Origin: Candidatus Endomicrobium embiratermitis
GTDB lineage: Bacteria; Elusimicrobiota; Endomicrobiia; Endomicrobiales; Endomicrobiaceae
Length of the DNA: 64,000 bases
Direction: 5' to 3'
Assembly (NCBI GenBank): GCA_009781315.1
Contig: WQYI01000003.1
Location: forward strand, 1-64,000
The translations under genes and the position numbers were made by a program. A model generated the notes under the pieces. That model had not been told where the DNA came from and did not search any database. It saw only the letters and a program-made list of their open reading frames with translations. Positions 33,584-42,751 of this stretch are shown in pieces (position 1 is the first letter of the stretch; every line of letters starts with the position of its first letter).

Positions 33584-34585
33584 TTACTTTGAAGACTCTT
33601 CTATAGCTACGGCAACCGCTACCGACGCGCCTACCATAGGATTATTGCCCATGCCTATAAGACCCATCATTTCCACGTGCGCCGGAACCGAAGACGAACC
33701 CGCAAACTGCGCGTCGCCGTGCATGCGCCCCATAGTGTCGGTCATACCGTAAGAAGCCGGTCCTGCCGCCATATTGTCGGGATGGAGCGTTCTTCCGGTA
33801 CCGCCGCCCGAAGCGACGGAGAAATATTTTTTGCCGTTTTCAACAGCCCATTTTTTATACGTGCCGGCAACGGGATGCTGAAATCTTGTAGGATTTGTTG
33901 AATTTCCGGTAATGGAAACGTCAACGCCTTCTTTAATCATTATGGCAACGCCTTCGCTTACGTCGTCCGCTCCGTAAACCCTGACTTTTGATTTGTCGCC
34001 TTCGGAAAATTTCGTTTCTTTTGTAATATTAAGTTTTCCGGAAGAATAGTCGTATTCCGTTTCAACATGGGTAAAGCCGTTTACGCGGCTTATAATATAA
34101 GCGGCGTCTTTTCCCAAACCGTTGAGAATAACTTTAAGCGGTTCTTTGCGGACTTTGTTTGCGGTTTTTGCTATGCCGATTGCGCCTTCGGCGGCAGCAA
34201 AGCTTTCATGTCCCGCCAAAAAACAAAAACATTTTGTCTGTTCCCTCAAGAGCATAGCCGCGAGATTTCCGTGTCCCAAACCTACTGCGCGCTGATCTGC
34301 GACAGATCCGGGTATGCAGAAAGACTGCAAGCCTATTCCTATGGCTTCAGCCGCTTCGGCTGCCGTTTTAATACCTTTTTTAATCGCTATGGCGGCGCCG
34401 GCAATATATGCCCAAACCGCATTTTCAAAAGCTATCGGCTGTATGTCTCTGACTATTTTTTCAACGTCAACGCCTTTATCAAGGCAGACTTTTTTCGCGT
34501 CTTCCAAATCTTTAATTCCGTATTCTTTTAAAGCTGCTTCTATCTGTTTTATTCTTCTATCATAACTTTCAAATGTTACTGACAT
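33584..34585 (-). CDS. GGGtGRT family protein
   Basis: This 333-residue soluble protein contains the family's namesake motif, read here as SVASGGGTGRTLHPDN near residue 270. Other conserved-looking blocks are RDIQPIAFENAVWAY, GHGNLAAMLLREQTKCFCFLAGHESFAAAEGAIGIAK and GNSTNPTRFQHPVAGTY. The family occurs in anaerobes next to an iron-sulfur scaffold-like gene, as here (43 nt upstream), and has no established function. The start is at 34585 (AAGGAG 6 nt upstream); a longer frame to 34612 would run through a GTGAAAAGT repeat arm. Confidence 0.9.
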   Translation of the reverse strand: MSVTFESYDRRIKQIEAALKEYGIKDLEDAKKVCLDKGVDVEKIVRDIQPIAFENAVWAYIAGAAIAIKKGIKTAAEAAEAIGIGLQSFCIPGSVADQRAVGLGHGNLAAMLLREQTKCFCFLAGHESFAAAEGAIGIAKTANKVRKEPLKVILNGLGKDAAYIISRVNGFTHVETEYDYSSGKLNITKETKFSEGDKSKVRVYGADDVSEGVAIMIKEGVDVSITGNSTNPTRFQHPVAGTYKKWAVENGKKYFSVASGGGTGRTLHPDNMAAGPASYGMTDTMGRMHGDAQFAGSSSVPAHVEMMGLIGMGNNPMVGASVAVAVAIEESSK

Positions 34586-34597
34586 TTTTTTCTCCTT

Positions 34598-34630
34598 ATT
34601 TTCACTTTCCACTTCTCACTTTGTCTTTTT
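34598..34630. repeat. Single arm of the GTGAAAAGT-type repeat
   Basis: TTTTCACTTTCCACTTCTCA, then CTTTGTCTTTTT, equals one pyrimidine arm of the long hairpin family. The opposite arm and core are missing. It fills the spacer between the two genes of the GGGtGRT operon. Confidence 0.6.
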
Positions 34631-35348
34631 ATTCTTTTCTGGGATCTATTTTTTTCACAGCTTCGTCGTATCTGCCATAAGTCTTTGTATTTTTTTCAAA
34701 CGCGTCTTTATGAGGAACGCCTTTTTTAATATCGTCCATAACTTTGCCCAAATGAACGAATTTATAACCTATGACTTCGTCATTTTTATCAAGTCCCATT
34801 TCAAGCACGTAACCTTCGGCCATCTCAAGATAACGTACGCCTTTGGCTTTTGTGCCGTACATAGTGCCGACCTGCGAACGCAAGCCTTTGCCCAAATCTT
34901 CAAGACCGGCGCCTATAGGAAGTCCTCCTTCGGAAAACGCAGTCTGTGTTCTTCCGTAAACTATCTGAAGGAAAAGTTCTCTCATCGCGGTATTTATGGC
35001 GTCGCAGACTAAATCCGAATTAAGAGCTTCCAGTATTGTTTTTCCGCTTAAAACTTCGGCAGCCATAGCGGCGGAATGGGTCATACCGCTGCAGCCGATT
35101 GTTTCAACCAATGCTTCCTCTATAATACCGTTTTTAACGTTAAGCGTAAGTTTGCAGGTTCCCTGCTGAGGGGCGCACCAGCCTACTCCATGCGTCAAAC
35201 CGCTGATATCGGTAATTTCTTTGGCTTTTACCCATTTTCCTTCTTCGGGAATCGGCGCTGGACCGTGTTTTGCGCCTTTTGCCACGCACGTCATCTGCTG
35301 CACTTCATGAGAACACTCATAAGCGCATTTTTCTTTAGAACAACTCAT
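34629..35348 (-). CDS. Iron-sulfur cluster scaffold-like protein (NifU/IscU-N-like)
   Basis: This is a 239-residue protein. A Cys-rich N-terminus (SCSKEKCAYEC, then MTCVAKG) precedes a NifU-N-like domain with GWCAPQQGTCKLTLNVKNGIIEEAL, ETIGCSGMTHSAAMAAEVLSGK and LVCDAINTAMRELFLQI. Family members are predicted to hold or transfer Fe-S clusters. The start at 35348 has AAGGAG 8 nt upstream. It is the first gene of a two-gene operon with GGGtGRT; the conserved pairing suggests one pathway, probably anaerobic Fe-S or redox maturation, but this is inference. Confidence 0.85.
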   Translation of the reverse strand: MSCSKEKCAYECSHEVQQMTCVAKGAKHGPAPIPEEGKWVKAKEITDISGLTHGVGWCAPQQGTCKLTLNVKNGIIEEALVETIGCSGMTHSAAMAAEVLSGKTILEALNSDLVCDAINTAMRELFLQIVYGRTQTAFSEGGLPIGAGLEDLGKGLRSQVGTMYGTKAKGVRYLEMAEGYVLEMGLDKNDEVIGYKFVHLGKVMDDIKKGVPHKDAFEKNTKTYGRYDEAVKKIDPRKE

Positions 35349-35389
35349 TTCTTTTCTCCTTATCATAGTGATTGAACATAACGGGTTTG

Positions 35390-35395
35390 ATTATA
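35390..35395 (-). promoter_or_regulatory. -10 box of the scaffold-GGGtGRT operon
   Basis: TATAAT reads leftwards about 42 nt upstream of the ATG at 35348, leaving a leader with a good Shine-Dalgarno sequence. Confidence 0.45.
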
Positions 35396-35439
35396 CAAAA
35401 TTTGAATGTTCTTTCCTAACAGACAAACGGCAGAAGATT

Positions 35440-35505
35440 TGATGCATAGACGCATAGATGCATGGCAAAGACAAAAGTCGTTACCATGCATCTATACATC
35501 CGCAT
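35440..35505. repeat. GATGCAT-type hairpin repeat
   Basis: GATGCATAGACGCATAGATG is mirrored by CATGCATCTATACATCCGCA on the right, around GGCAAAGACAAAAGTCGTTACC. It has the same plan as the GTGAAAAGT and GAGAAGTT repeats (repeated 8-9-nt units forming two arms) but an unrelated unit sequence. Confidence 0.55.
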
Positions 35506-35509
35506 CGCT

Positions 35510-35537
35510 TTGACAGGTTTATACAATTTGTTATAAT
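35510..35537 (+). promoter_or_regulatory. Sigma-70-like promoter of the lipoprotein-eno-ftsB-nikR operon
   Basis: TTGACA (35510-35515) is 16 bp from TATAAT (35532-35537). The ATG of the lipoprotein follows after 7 nt with no Shine-Dalgarno sequence, so the first gene is probably translated from a leaderless mRNA. Confidence 0.7.
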
Positions 35538-35544
35538 AAAAAAC

Positions 35545-35946
35545 ATGAAAAAAGTTCTATTCTTGTTCTTATTGCCGTTTATAATGATTTCCTGTTCCGT
35601 TTTTGACTATCCAGCCAGAATAGCGGGTTTTTCCACACAAAAATTCGAAAACGAAAAATCCGGACGGTTTGAAGAAACTTTTAATATGTCCAAAAAGGAC
35701 GGTTTCAATAAAACGCTTGAAATTATAAGCAAGTTAAAAGCAAGAGCCACGCATAAAAGTTTCAGGAAAGGTTTTATTGTGGCTTTTGATTTTTCAAAGA
35801 GTTTTGATTATTGCCTGGATTCTACAGAAGCTGCGGTTTTTTTCGACGAAATTGACGCTAATACCGTAAAAGTTTCCGTTGTATGTAACAACAGCTTGCT
35901 GGCAAAAAATCTGTCTGAAAAAGTTTTCGCAAAGCTTCGCGATTAG
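35545..35946 (+). CDS. Small lipoprotein, unknown function
   Basis: This is a 133-residue protein with a lipoprotein signal ([16 protein letters not shown], Cys near residue 17). The mature part has a beta-alpha pattern ([37 protein letters not shown]) without a family I can name. I start at 35545, where the signal begins; the frame extends further only through a hairpin repeat and the promoter. It is first in an operon with eno, whose ribosome-binding site overlaps this stop codon (ttAGGAG). Confidence 0.75.
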   Translation: MKKVLFLFLLPFIMISCSVFDYPARIAGFSTQKFENEKSGRFEETFNMSKKDGFNKTLEIISKLKARATHKSFRKGFIVAFDFSKSFDYCLDSTEAAVFFDEIDANTVKVSVVCNNSLLAKNLSEKVFAKLRD

Positions 35947-35957
35947 GAGTCGTAAAA

Positions 35958-37271
35958 ATGGCAAAAATCGTAAAAATTTCAGGAAGAGAAATAATAGATT
36001 CCCGAGGAAACCCCACGGTCGAGGCGGACGTTATTCTTGACGACGGGACTTTAGGCAGGGCTGCCGTGCCGTCCGGGGCTTCGACAGGTTCAAGGGAAGC
36101 TTTGGAACTAAGAGACAACGACAAAAAACGTTTCAACGGAAAAGGCGTTTTAAAAGCCGTTGAAAACATAAATAAAATACTTGCTCCCGAACTTACAGGC
36201 ATGGAAATAACGCGACAATCCGAAATAGACGATAAAATGCTCAAACTCGACGGTACGGATTTTAAAAGTCGTTTAGGCGCAAACGCGATACTCGGCGTTT
36301 CGCTGGCAGCATGCAAAGCGGGCGCGCAGTCAAAAAATCTTCCGGTTTACGAATACGTAAGAGAAATTTACGGTTTAAAAAGCGATAAATATGTTTTACC
36401 GGCTCCTTTGATGAACATAATCAACGGCGGAGAACACGCGGACAACAACGTCGATTTACAGGAATTTATGATTGCTCCGGTCAATGCCCCGGACTTTGGC
36501 GAAGCGTTAAGAACCGGCTGCGAAGTTTTTCATAGCCTGAAAAAAGTCTTAAATTCCAAAGGCTATTCAACGGGCGTAGGCGACGAAGGAGGCTTTGCCC
36601 CAAATTTAAAATCCAATTCAGAAGCTTTGGAAGTTATATGCGAAGCAATTAAAGAAGCGGGTTATGAAACGGGGAAAGATATTGTCTTTGCTTTAGACGC
36701 CGCGGCAAGCGAATTTTACAAAGACGGGAAATACGTTCTTGAAGGCGAAACGGAAAATAAAATAAAATCGTCCCGCGAAATGATTTCTTATTACGAAAAT
36801 CTTTTGAAAAAATATCCGGTTATATCTATTGAGGACGGTTTAAGCGAAAGCGACTGGGACGGCTGGAAAATTCTTACAGGCGAATTAAAGTCAAAAATCC
36901 AGCTTGTAGGAGACGATCTTTTTGTCACAAATCCGAAAATTTTTAAAGAAGGGATAGACAAAGGCATAGCTAATTCCATACTTATTAAAGTGAACCAAAT
37001 CGGAACTCTTTCCGAGACTGTCGACGCGGTACAAATGGCTTATAAAAACGGATACACGGCAATTATGTCGCACCGCTCCGGAGAAACAGAAGACACGATT
37101 ATAGCGGACTTGGCTGTCGCTCTTAATACGGGGCAGATAAAAACAGGGTCGGCGTCAAGAACGGACAGAATATGCAAATATAACAGACTTTTAAGAATCG
37201 AAGAAGAACTGAAAAGCAAAGGAAACAAAATTTCTTTTTTGGGAAAAGCGGCTTTTTCGTCAATAAAATAA
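35958..37271 (+). CDS. eno: Enolase
   Basis: This is a 437-residue glycolytic enzyme (2-phosphoglycerate to phosphoenolpyruvate). Seen are [46 protein letters not shown], the catalytic Lys strand [14 protein letters not shown] and [10 protein letters not shown]. The length is normal. TAGGAG lies 9 nt before ATG. The stop codon overlaps the ATG of the ftsB-like gene by one base. Confidence 0.97.
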   Translation: MAKIVKISGREIIDSRGNPTVEADVILDDGTLGRAAVPSGASTGSREALELRDNDKKRFNGKGVLKAVENINKILAPELTGMEITRQSEIDDKMLKLDGTDFKSRLGANAILGVSLAACKAGAQSKNLPVYEYVREIYGLKSDKYVLPAPLMNIINGGEHADNNVDLQEFMIAPVNAPDFGEALRTGCEVFHSLKKVLNSKGYSTGVGDEGGFAPNLKSNSEALEVICEAIKEAGYETGKDIVFALDAAASEFYKDGKYVLEGETENKIKSSREMISYYENLLKKYPVISIEDGLSESDWDGWKILTGELKSKIQLVGDDLFVTNPKIFKEGIDKGIANSILIKVNQIGTLSETVDAVQMAYKNGYTAIMSHRSGETEDTIIADLAVALNTGQIKTGSASRTDRICKYNRLLRIEEELKSKGNKISFLGKAAFSSIK

Positions 37272-37573
37272 TGAAAAAATTTAAAATAAAAATACGTTAT
37301 ATAATATTAGCCGTGGCTTTAGCTTTTTTATTTTTAAACGACGGAGCCCGTACTCTTGCGCGTCATTTCGTAGAAATTCAAAGGCTTAACAACGATATAA
37401 AAAAAGCCGAAGCCCAAAACGAGCTTTATAAATCGAGGATAAACAGGCTTGAAAATGTTCCGGAATATATGGAACGCGAAATAAGAGCGGAATTGAAAGT
37501 TATAGCTCCCGGAGAAATAGAATACAGATTTCTGTCTGAAGACGAAGAGAAGAAAAAGGCAAAAGAGAAATGA
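37271..37573 (+). CDS. ftsB: FtsB/DivIC-type septum protein
   Basis: This is a 100-residue bitopic protein. A short basic N-terminus leads into one membrane helix (YIILAVALAFLFLN, about residues 11-24), then a coiled coil (EIQRLNNDIKKAEAQNELYKSRINRLENV) and the conserved region EYMEREIRAELKVIAPGE. Those features and its position directly after eno are typical of FtsB/DivIC. It would form the FtsQLB-type divisome subcomplex. It overlaps nikR by 4 nt. Confidence 0.85.
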   Translation: MKKFKIKIRYIILAVALAFLFLNDGARTLARHFVEIQRLNNDIKKAEAQNELYKSRINRLENVPEYMEREIRAELKVIAPGEIEYRFLSEDEEKKKAKEK

Positions 37574-37986
37574 ACATGAAAAAATCGGCTTTATCGCGTT
37601 TCGGAGTATCGGTCAACAAAAACCTGCTCGACAAATTCGACAAGCTTATCGACGATCAGGAATACCCTACCCGTTCTAAAGCCATTGAGGATTTGATAAC
37701 GCATTATATATCAAACGATACGCTCACCGAAGACAGCGCAAACGTCATAGGCTCAATCAATATAGTTTACGATCACCACAAAAGAGAACTGCTTAAAAAA
37801 CTTACCGATATACAGCATGATTTTCAGGAAATTATTCTCTCGTCGCAGCACATACATTTGGACCATCATAACTGTTTTGAAATTATTATAGTAAAAGGCC
37901 GGAAAAAAGAAGCGGAAAAACTTTATTGCATGATAAAAGGCACAAAAGGCATACGCAACGCTTCGCTGACGGTATTTTCCCGCTAA
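37570..37986 (+). CDS. nikR: Nickel-responsive regulator NikR
   Basis: This is a 138-residue ribbon-helix-helix and ACT-domain regulator. Residues 5 to about 48 form the RHH DNA-binding part (SRFGVSVNKNLLDKFDKLI, TRSKAIEDLI). The nickel site is complete and has the family's spacing: His83, His94, His96 and Cys102 (HIHLDHHNC). It therefore should bind Ni(II) and control nickel uptake or nickel-enzyme genes. It is last in the eno operon, an unusual place, and faces the end of the TonB-ABC transporter operon 7 nt away, the likely regulon. Confidence 0.95.
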   Translation: MNMKKSALSRFGVSVNKNLLDKFDKLIDDQEYPTRSKAIEDLITHYISNDTLTEDSANVIGSINIVYDHHKRELLKKLTDIQHDFQEIILSSQHIHLDHHNCFEIIIVKGRKKEAEKLYCMIKGTKGIRNASLTVFSR

Positions 37987-37992
37987 AACAAT

Positions 37993-38583
37993 TTACTTTC
38001 TGCAAACCGCCGCAAAATATTTCTCTTCGTCAAAAATTTCTATGCTTTCAAAACCCGCGCCTCCCGCAAGCAAAGTTATTTCTTTGTTTGAGGGTATCAT
38101 ATCTTCGCATACGGCTTTGTGGCATTTTTTATGAAAATCGTCGACTTCTTTTTTATTCAAATCGTGGGAAATAAGCAAAATTCCGCCTTTTTTTAAGACT
38201 CGTCCGCATTCTTTAAAAGCTTTTTCTTTATCTTCTATATGAGGCAAAGCGTTATGGCATATCGCTTTATCAAAAGCTTCGCTTTCAAACGGTATATTTT
38301 CAATATTCCCCGCTATAAATTCGGCGTCTTTACCGTGAAGTTCGCGGGCTTTGTCTATCATTTTTTGCGAATAATCAATCCCCGCTATCAAAACCCGGAA
38401 TTCTTTTAAAACAGGCGTTAATATCCCGGTACCGCAGCAGGCGTCTAAAACTTTTTCGCCTTTTTTAAGTTCAAGCAAAGGCGTAATTTTTTCTTTTATC
38501 AAATCGTATTTGCAAGGTTTGAGCGCTTCCCAGTCTTTGCTGCAGTCGTCAAAAAAATCCTTTTTTAAAAACTTCTCTTTCAT
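37993..38583 (-). CDS. Class I SAM-dependent methyltransferase
   Basis: This is a 196-residue protein with the SAM motif KVLDACCGTGILTPVL near residue 40, GIDYSQKMIDKAREL, AICHNALPHIEDKEKAF and LKKGGILLISHD, a UbiE/Methyltransf_11-type small-molecule methyltransferase. The N-terminus (FFDDCSKDWEAL) matches this group. The start overlaps the permease gene by 4 nt, so it is the last gene of the metal-uptake operon. A substrate cannot be deduced. Confidence 0.85.
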   Translation of the reverse strand: MKEKFLKKDFFDDCSKDWEALKPCKYDLIKEKITPLLELKKGEKVLDACCGTGILTPVLKEFRVLIAGIDYSQKMIDKARELHGKDAEFIAGNIENIPFESEAFDKAICHNALPHIEDKEKAFKECGRVLKKGGILLISHDLNKKEVDDFHKKCHKAVCEDMIPSNKEITLLAGGAGFESIEIFDEEKYFAAVCRK

Positions 38584-39389
38584 TGTTTCCCCGCAATCAT
38601 TTTCTTTAACAAAAAGCTCAATGCAAAAATAACGGAAGCGATAATTATTACTGAAGCGCCTACAGGCAAATCAAAAAAATACGAGGCAAACAAACCGGCC
38701 GCGCATGAAAAAACCGAAAATATCGACGATAAAACATACAAAGAACTTAAATTGTTCGCAAATCGCGACGCGGCGGCCGGGGGAATGGTTATCAACCCGT
38801 ATATTAAAAGGCCTCCTACCGTTCTTATATTAAAGCTCACCGTAAGCGCGCATAAAATCAAAAGCGAATAAAAAATAAATTTTTCGGGTATTCCGCACGC
38901 CAGCGCCACTTCCCTGTCGTAAACCACAGCCGTAATCCATTTCTTAAATACCAAAAAAAACGCAAAAATCACAAATGTTACAGCCGCAAGAAAATAAATG
39001 TCTTTAACGCTCACTATCAAAACGTTTCCCCACATTAAAGATAACGCTTCGTAAGAGCTTATTCCTGTTTTGGCTATAAGCAAAAAAGCCAATGCCAGCA
39101 TAAAAGAAAATAAAATTCCCATAAAAATATTAGGCGAAAAACCGCCTTTTTCCGCGGCAGGACCTATAAAAAACGACGAAGCGACGCAAAGCAGCGCGGC
39201 GGATAAAACGGGATTAATACCGACGGATAATCCCAGTATCGCTCCGGCAAACGCGGCGTGCGCCATAGCCACTCCCACAAAAGGAATGTTAAGAAGATAC
39301 ACCCATGTTCCTATTATTCCGCAGGCCAGTCCCGTAAAAAGCAGCGCTATAAAGGCTTTTATAAAAAAATAATCCGTTAAGAATCCCAT
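38580..39389 (-). CDS. Metal ABC transporter permease (ZnuB/MntB type)
   Basis: This is a 269-residue integral membrane protein with about 8 helices. Typical ABC-3 family blocks are GTWVYLLNIPFVGVAMAHAAFAGAILGLSVGINP, WITAVVYDREVALACGIPE and FNIRTVGGLLIYGLITIPPAAASR. It forms the channel of a zinc/manganese/nickel-type importer with the ATPase upstream (gap 24 nt) and overlaps the methyltransferase gene by 4 nt. Confidence 0.9.
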   Translation of the reverse strand: MGFLTDYFFIKAFIALLFTGLACGIIGTWVYLLNIPFVGVAMAHAAFAGAILGLSVGINPVLSAALLCVASSFFIGPAAEKGGFSPNIFMGILFSFMLALAFLLIAKTGISSYEALSLMWGNVLIVSVKDIYFLAAVTFVIFAFFLVFKKWITAVVYDREVALACGIPEKFIFYSLLILCALTVSFNIRTVGGLLIYGLITIPPAAASRFANNLSSLYVLSSIFSVFSCAAGLFASYFFDLPVGASVIIIASVIFALSFLLKKMIAGKQ

Positions 39390-39413
39390 ATTTATAAATT
39401 TTCCCTATATTTT

Positions 39414-40070
39414 TTATGTCTCTGATATCTCCGAATTTTCAAGTTTTAAGATTTTTTTGCAAAAAGACGGAATATCGTCCAAATCATGCGTAACCATAAC
39501 GCAGGTAAATTTAAATTTTTTGTAAAGTCTTTCCGTCAAATTTAAAAAGTCTTTTTTGGATTCCATATCAAGCCCTGCCTGCGGCTCGTCTAAAAAAATT
39601 ATGCGCGGACGCTGGACTATTACGCGGGCTATTGAAATTTTTTGCGACTGCCCGCCGGAAATTTTACCGACAAGTGAATCTTTTATGTTTTCTATTCCTG
39701 AAATTTTCAAGGCGTTTCTTACGATTTTTCCGTCTTTTTCGGAAAATTTCTTTAACAGACCGTTTTTTGCGTGTCTTCCTATGGATACGGCTTCAAAAAC
39801 AGAAAGCGGGCAAGTCCTTTCCGAAACGTTGTTCTGCGGCACGTATCCTATGACGCTTCTGTCGGTTTTTTTCAAATCGCGTCCTAAAATTTTTACGGCT
39901 CCCGAGTATTTTTGAAGACCGCATAAAGTTTTTATCAAAGTGCTTTTTCCGGTCCCGTTAGCTCCGGTAATAACCGTAAAACTTCCGTCTTCTATTTTTA
40001 AATTTATGTTTTTTAATATTGTTTTTCCGGAGAGAACTACGGAGAGATTTTTAATTTCCGCGGCAAACAT
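39414..40070 (-). CDS. Metal ABC transporter ATPase (ZnuC type)
   Basis: This is a 218-residue ATPase with Walker A GANGTGKST (about 36-44), Q-loop YVPQNN, signature ISGGQSQKISIARVIVQRP, Walker B IIFLDEPQAGLD and H-loop VTHDLDD. It energises the adjacent permease. Its first base overlaps the last base of the binding-protein gene. Confidence 0.95.
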   Translation of the reverse strand: MFAAEIKNLSVVLSGKTILKNINLKIEDGSFTVITGANGTGKSTLIKTLCGLQKYSGAVKILGRDLKKTDRSVIGYVPQNNVSERTCPLSVFEAVSIGRHAKNGLLKKFSEKDGKIVRNALKISGIENIKDSLVGKISGGQSQKISIARVIVQRPRIIFLDEPQAGLDMESKKDFLNLTERLYKKFKFTCVMVTHDLDDIPSFCKKILKLENSEISET

Positions 40071-40885
40071 TATAAAGCTGCCTGTTTAATTCTTTCAACA
40101 TTATCTCTGAAGGTATTTATGTAAGATTTGCCTAAAATAAAATTGCTTATAACCGCGTGGTTTGCTCCCAGATTAAGCGCAAGTTCCCTTCCGGTCGAAG
40201 TTCCGCTCTGCAAATTGTCTATGACAATTTTCACGTCTTTCTTTTTACCGACGTCTATAAGATAAGCCAGTTTTTTTGCGGTCAGTTCTTCGGATCTCCC
40301 GTAAACGGCCACGACGTCAAAGCCGAAACTTTCAAGAACATCTCGTATTTTATCGTTGCAAATAACCTTTTTGCCGTAAACTCCGTCAAGTTCTTTAATT
40401 ATTCTTTCCGACATAAAATTGACATTATAAGCGTGCCTGGCATAGTTTTGATCGTAATATTTCGCGTTTTCAGCGTCCATGTAAGAAAGCATATTTTTTA
40501 CTTCTTCGGCCGCACGCGCGTGAATATAAGGTATCATCCAATTTCCTTCGGTTTGCATAACTTTATAAATTTTACCTCTATCGCCCGCTTCAATCTTTAG
40601 TTTTCTTACCCATTTTTCCCATTTGTTGCTTAATACCAGATTGCTTTTCATTACTCTTTCTATTACGGAAGGAGAAGGGTCATAACTGACAGAGCATGAA
40701 ATCGGAGGAACAATTATTTCAACGTCAACCTTATCCCCGCCTATGATTTTAACCAGCTCGCCTATATTCGAATTAGTAGCCGTAATAATTATTTTTGTTT
40801 TATTGGGATCCGAGAAAGGCGCGGCAAAAACAACGGGTAACAAGTAAAATATAAAAAACAATATACATAAAGCGATTTTTTTCAT
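40070..40885 (-). CDS. Metal-binding protein of the ABC importer (ZnuA-like, altered ligands)
   Basis: This is a 271-residue exported protein with a signal peptide (KKIALCILFFIFYLLPVVFA) and a ZnuA-type fold (IIITATNSNIGELVKIIGGDKVDVEIIVPP). The canonical metal loop PGxDPHxYEPSP reads PPISCSVSYDPSPS here: the first His is absent and a Cys is nearby. The second site keeps His in IPYIHARAAEEV and the last has an Asp (VIDNLQSGTS). The metal is therefore probably not typical zinc; nickel is plausible given NikR next door. TATAAT is 6 nt before ATG, suggesting a second, leaderless promoter within the operon. Confidence 0.85.
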   Translation of the reverse strand: MKKIALCILFFIFYLLPVVFAAPFSDPNKTKIIITATNSNIGELVKIIGGDKVDVEIIVPPISCSVSYDPSPSVIERVMKSNLVLSNKWEKWVRKLKIEAGDRGKIYKVMQTEGNWMIPYIHARAAEEVKNMLSYMDAENAKYYDQNYARHAYNVNFMSERIIKELDGVYGKKVICNDKIRDVLESFGFDVVAVYGRSEELTAKKLAYLIDVGKKKDVKIVIDNLQSGTSTGRELALNLGANHAVISNFILGKSYINTFRDNVERIKQAAL

Positions 40886-40891
40886 AAGCAT

Positions 40892-40897
40892 ATTATA
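40892..40897 (-). promoter_or_regulatory. -10 box directly before the metal-binding protein gene
   Basis: TATAAT reads leftwards and is followed by ATGCTT and then the start ATG. It would give a leaderless transcript starting inside the TonB-ABC operon. Confidence 0.5.
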
Positions 40898-40944
40898 CCA
40901 AAACGGCAAAGAATAGCTACAGCTATGTATCTATATATATGTCT

Positions 40945-42729
40945 TTAAAACTTGTATTTCGCGCCTAAAGTATATGACGCGCCGGGCATTTCATATATCG
41001 CGGCCTGTCCGAAATTAACTATAAACATATCGTATTTTTGATCGGTAAAATTATCAGCCGCCGCAAACATCGAAAATTCGTCGGTAAAATTATAATTTAT
41101 TTTTGCGTTAAAAATATTGAAATCTTTTAGTTTATTATTAAAATTATTCGCGGCGTAATAATCAAAAGCGAACATTCCCGACACATAAAAATTAAGCTTG
41201 CCTGTTTTATAATTAAAGGACAAATCTATTTTATTTTGTGCCAAGCCTTGCGTTAAATTTCCGGGATCAAGATACGAATACCCCGTGAAAATTTTTAAAT
41301 CTTTAATGATTTCTTTATCCGCAGACGCTTCAAAACCTTTAAATTCGTAAGACCCGGAATTTTGAAATTTTCCTCCGATAACCTGAATCATGTTTGCGCC
41401 TTTTGATATAAACCCGGAAACGTCAAAATTTATATCAAAATATTTCGAAGCTGCGCCTATCTCATAAGAATCCTGAATCTGCGGTTTTAAATCTTTATTG
41501 CTTACCGGCAGGCTGTAAAGCTCGTTTATATAAGGAGTCCTAAAATTTCTGCCGTAAACGGCTCTTGCTAAAAGACGGCCCGTAACAGCATAAGAAACTC
41601 CTGTTTTCGCTCCGAAAACGCCTCCGGAAGCTTCGTCATAGTTATATCTGGCTCCCGCGGTAAACACGGTTTTTGCGTTAAGAGAATATTCATCTAAACC
41701 GTAGACTGCAATTTCATTTTTAGACCATTGCCCTATTTTCGGGTTTCCGGATATAAGGTCGGCATACGAGTATCTGTATTCCGCTCCGTACTTAAAAAGA
41801 TTGTTTGAAAACGACATATTTTCAAAATGCGCGAAAATCCCGAACATTGCGTCTTTGGAATGAAATCCGTTTGAAAATGAGTGCTCTCCGAAATCCCCGA
41901 AAGTAAGAATTTCAACTGTGCTTTCGGAAAAAATTTTATCGTATTTAGCGCCTATCCCGCTGCGCTTATATTCGTAAGAAGACGGAGCTAAAGTTATTAT
42001 TTGCCCCAGATTGTCAAACCCCGCGGCTTGCGGGGTGTTGTCTTTGCCGCTAAAATATTTTCCGTTTACGATTATTTTGCTTGTATCGTCGATTATATAG
42101 CCGAATTTTCCGTAAAAATCGTTCATATCGTATCCGGAATTTTCCAGATGTCCGTCGCTTGAAACCCTGTTTAAAGAAATTTGGTATAAAATATTATCTA
42201 TGGCTTCGCTGACATTGGCATAATAACTTTGAGAGTTATAAGAACCGTATGAAAAAGATAATTCCGTTTCCAAAGGACGCGAAGGGTCATGAGTCTTCAC
42301 GTTTACGACTCCGCCGAAACCGTCGCTGCCGTAAATAACGGAATCGGGCGTTTTTATAACTTCAATGCTTTTTATATTTCCGGCAAGAACAGTCTGCGAA
42401 ACGGCGCACCCGTAAACCGCGACTTTTTCGGGACGGCCGTCTATAAACAAACCTATGTTTCTGAAACTGTCCCCAAGCCCTCTTATATTTACGTCGGCTC
42501 TTACCGCCGTCGCGCCTTTTGCGACAAAAACGCCTGGAATAGATGAAATCAAATCAAGCATTACAGGAGTATTTTGATTTTCAATCTCTTCTTTGGAAAC
42601 TATTGTCCGGGATGAAAAATCTCCCGTTCCGCCCGCGCCTATTTTTTCAAGCGACAGATAGGCGTCCTGCGCAAACGATATCGAATTTAATATAAAAAAA
42701 GAAACAAAAACCGCAAAAATTTTACGCAT
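40945..42729 (-). CDS. TonB-dependent outer-membrane receptor
   Basis: This is a 594-residue outer-membrane beta-barrel. A signal peptide (KIFAVFVSFFILNSISFAQ) is followed by the plug domain (about 35-150: VSKEEIENQNTPVMLDLISSIPGV, DVNIRGLGDSFRNIGLFIDG, IEVIKTPDSVIYGSDGFGGVVNV). The barrel ends in LGAKYKF with the C-terminal Phe needed for assembly. BtuB-like size suggests a small substrate such as a metal chelate or cobamide. It starts at 42729 with GGGG 8 nt upstream; an extension to 42753 adds 8 doubtful residues. It precedes the ABC importer genes on the same strand (59-nt gap), so outer- and inner-membrane steps are probably coupled. No TonB/ExbBD genes are in the window. Confidence 0.9.
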   Translation of the reverse strand: MRKIFAVFVSFFILNSISFAQDAYLSLEKIGAGGTGDFSSRTIVSKEEIENQNTPVMLDLISSIPGVFVAKGATAVRADVNIRGLGDSFRNIGLFIDGRPEKVAVYGCAVSQTVLAGNIKSIEVIKTPDSVIYGSDGFGGVVNVKTHDPSRPLETELSFSYGSYNSQSYYANVSEAIDNILYQISLNRVSSDGHLENSGYDMNDFYGKFGYIIDDTSKIIVNGKYFSGKDNTPQAAGFDNLGQIITLAPSSYEYKRSGIGAKYDKIFSESTVEILTFGDFGEHSFSNGFHSKDAMFGIFAHFENMSFSNNLFKYGAEYRYSYADLISGNPKIGQWSKNEIAVYGLDEYSLNAKTVFTAGARYNYDEASGGVFGAKTGVSYAVTGRLLARAVYGRNFRTPYINELYSLPVSNKDLKPQIQDSYEIGAASKYFDINFDVSGFISKGANMIQVIGGKFQNSGSYEFKGFEASADKEIIKDLKIFTGYSYLDPGNLTQGLAQNKIDLSFNYKTGKLNFYVSGMFAFDYYAANNFNNKLKDFNIFNAKINYNFTDEFSMFAAADNFTDQKYDMFIVNFGQAAIYEMPGASYTLGAKYKF

Positions 42730-42751
42730 TTCATTATCCCCGTTCAACGGC

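Noticed and set aside
34585-34612. Longer N-terminus for the GGGtGRT protein
   Set aside because: It would begin in a repeat arm and include the Shine-Dalgarno sequence of the ATG at 34585.
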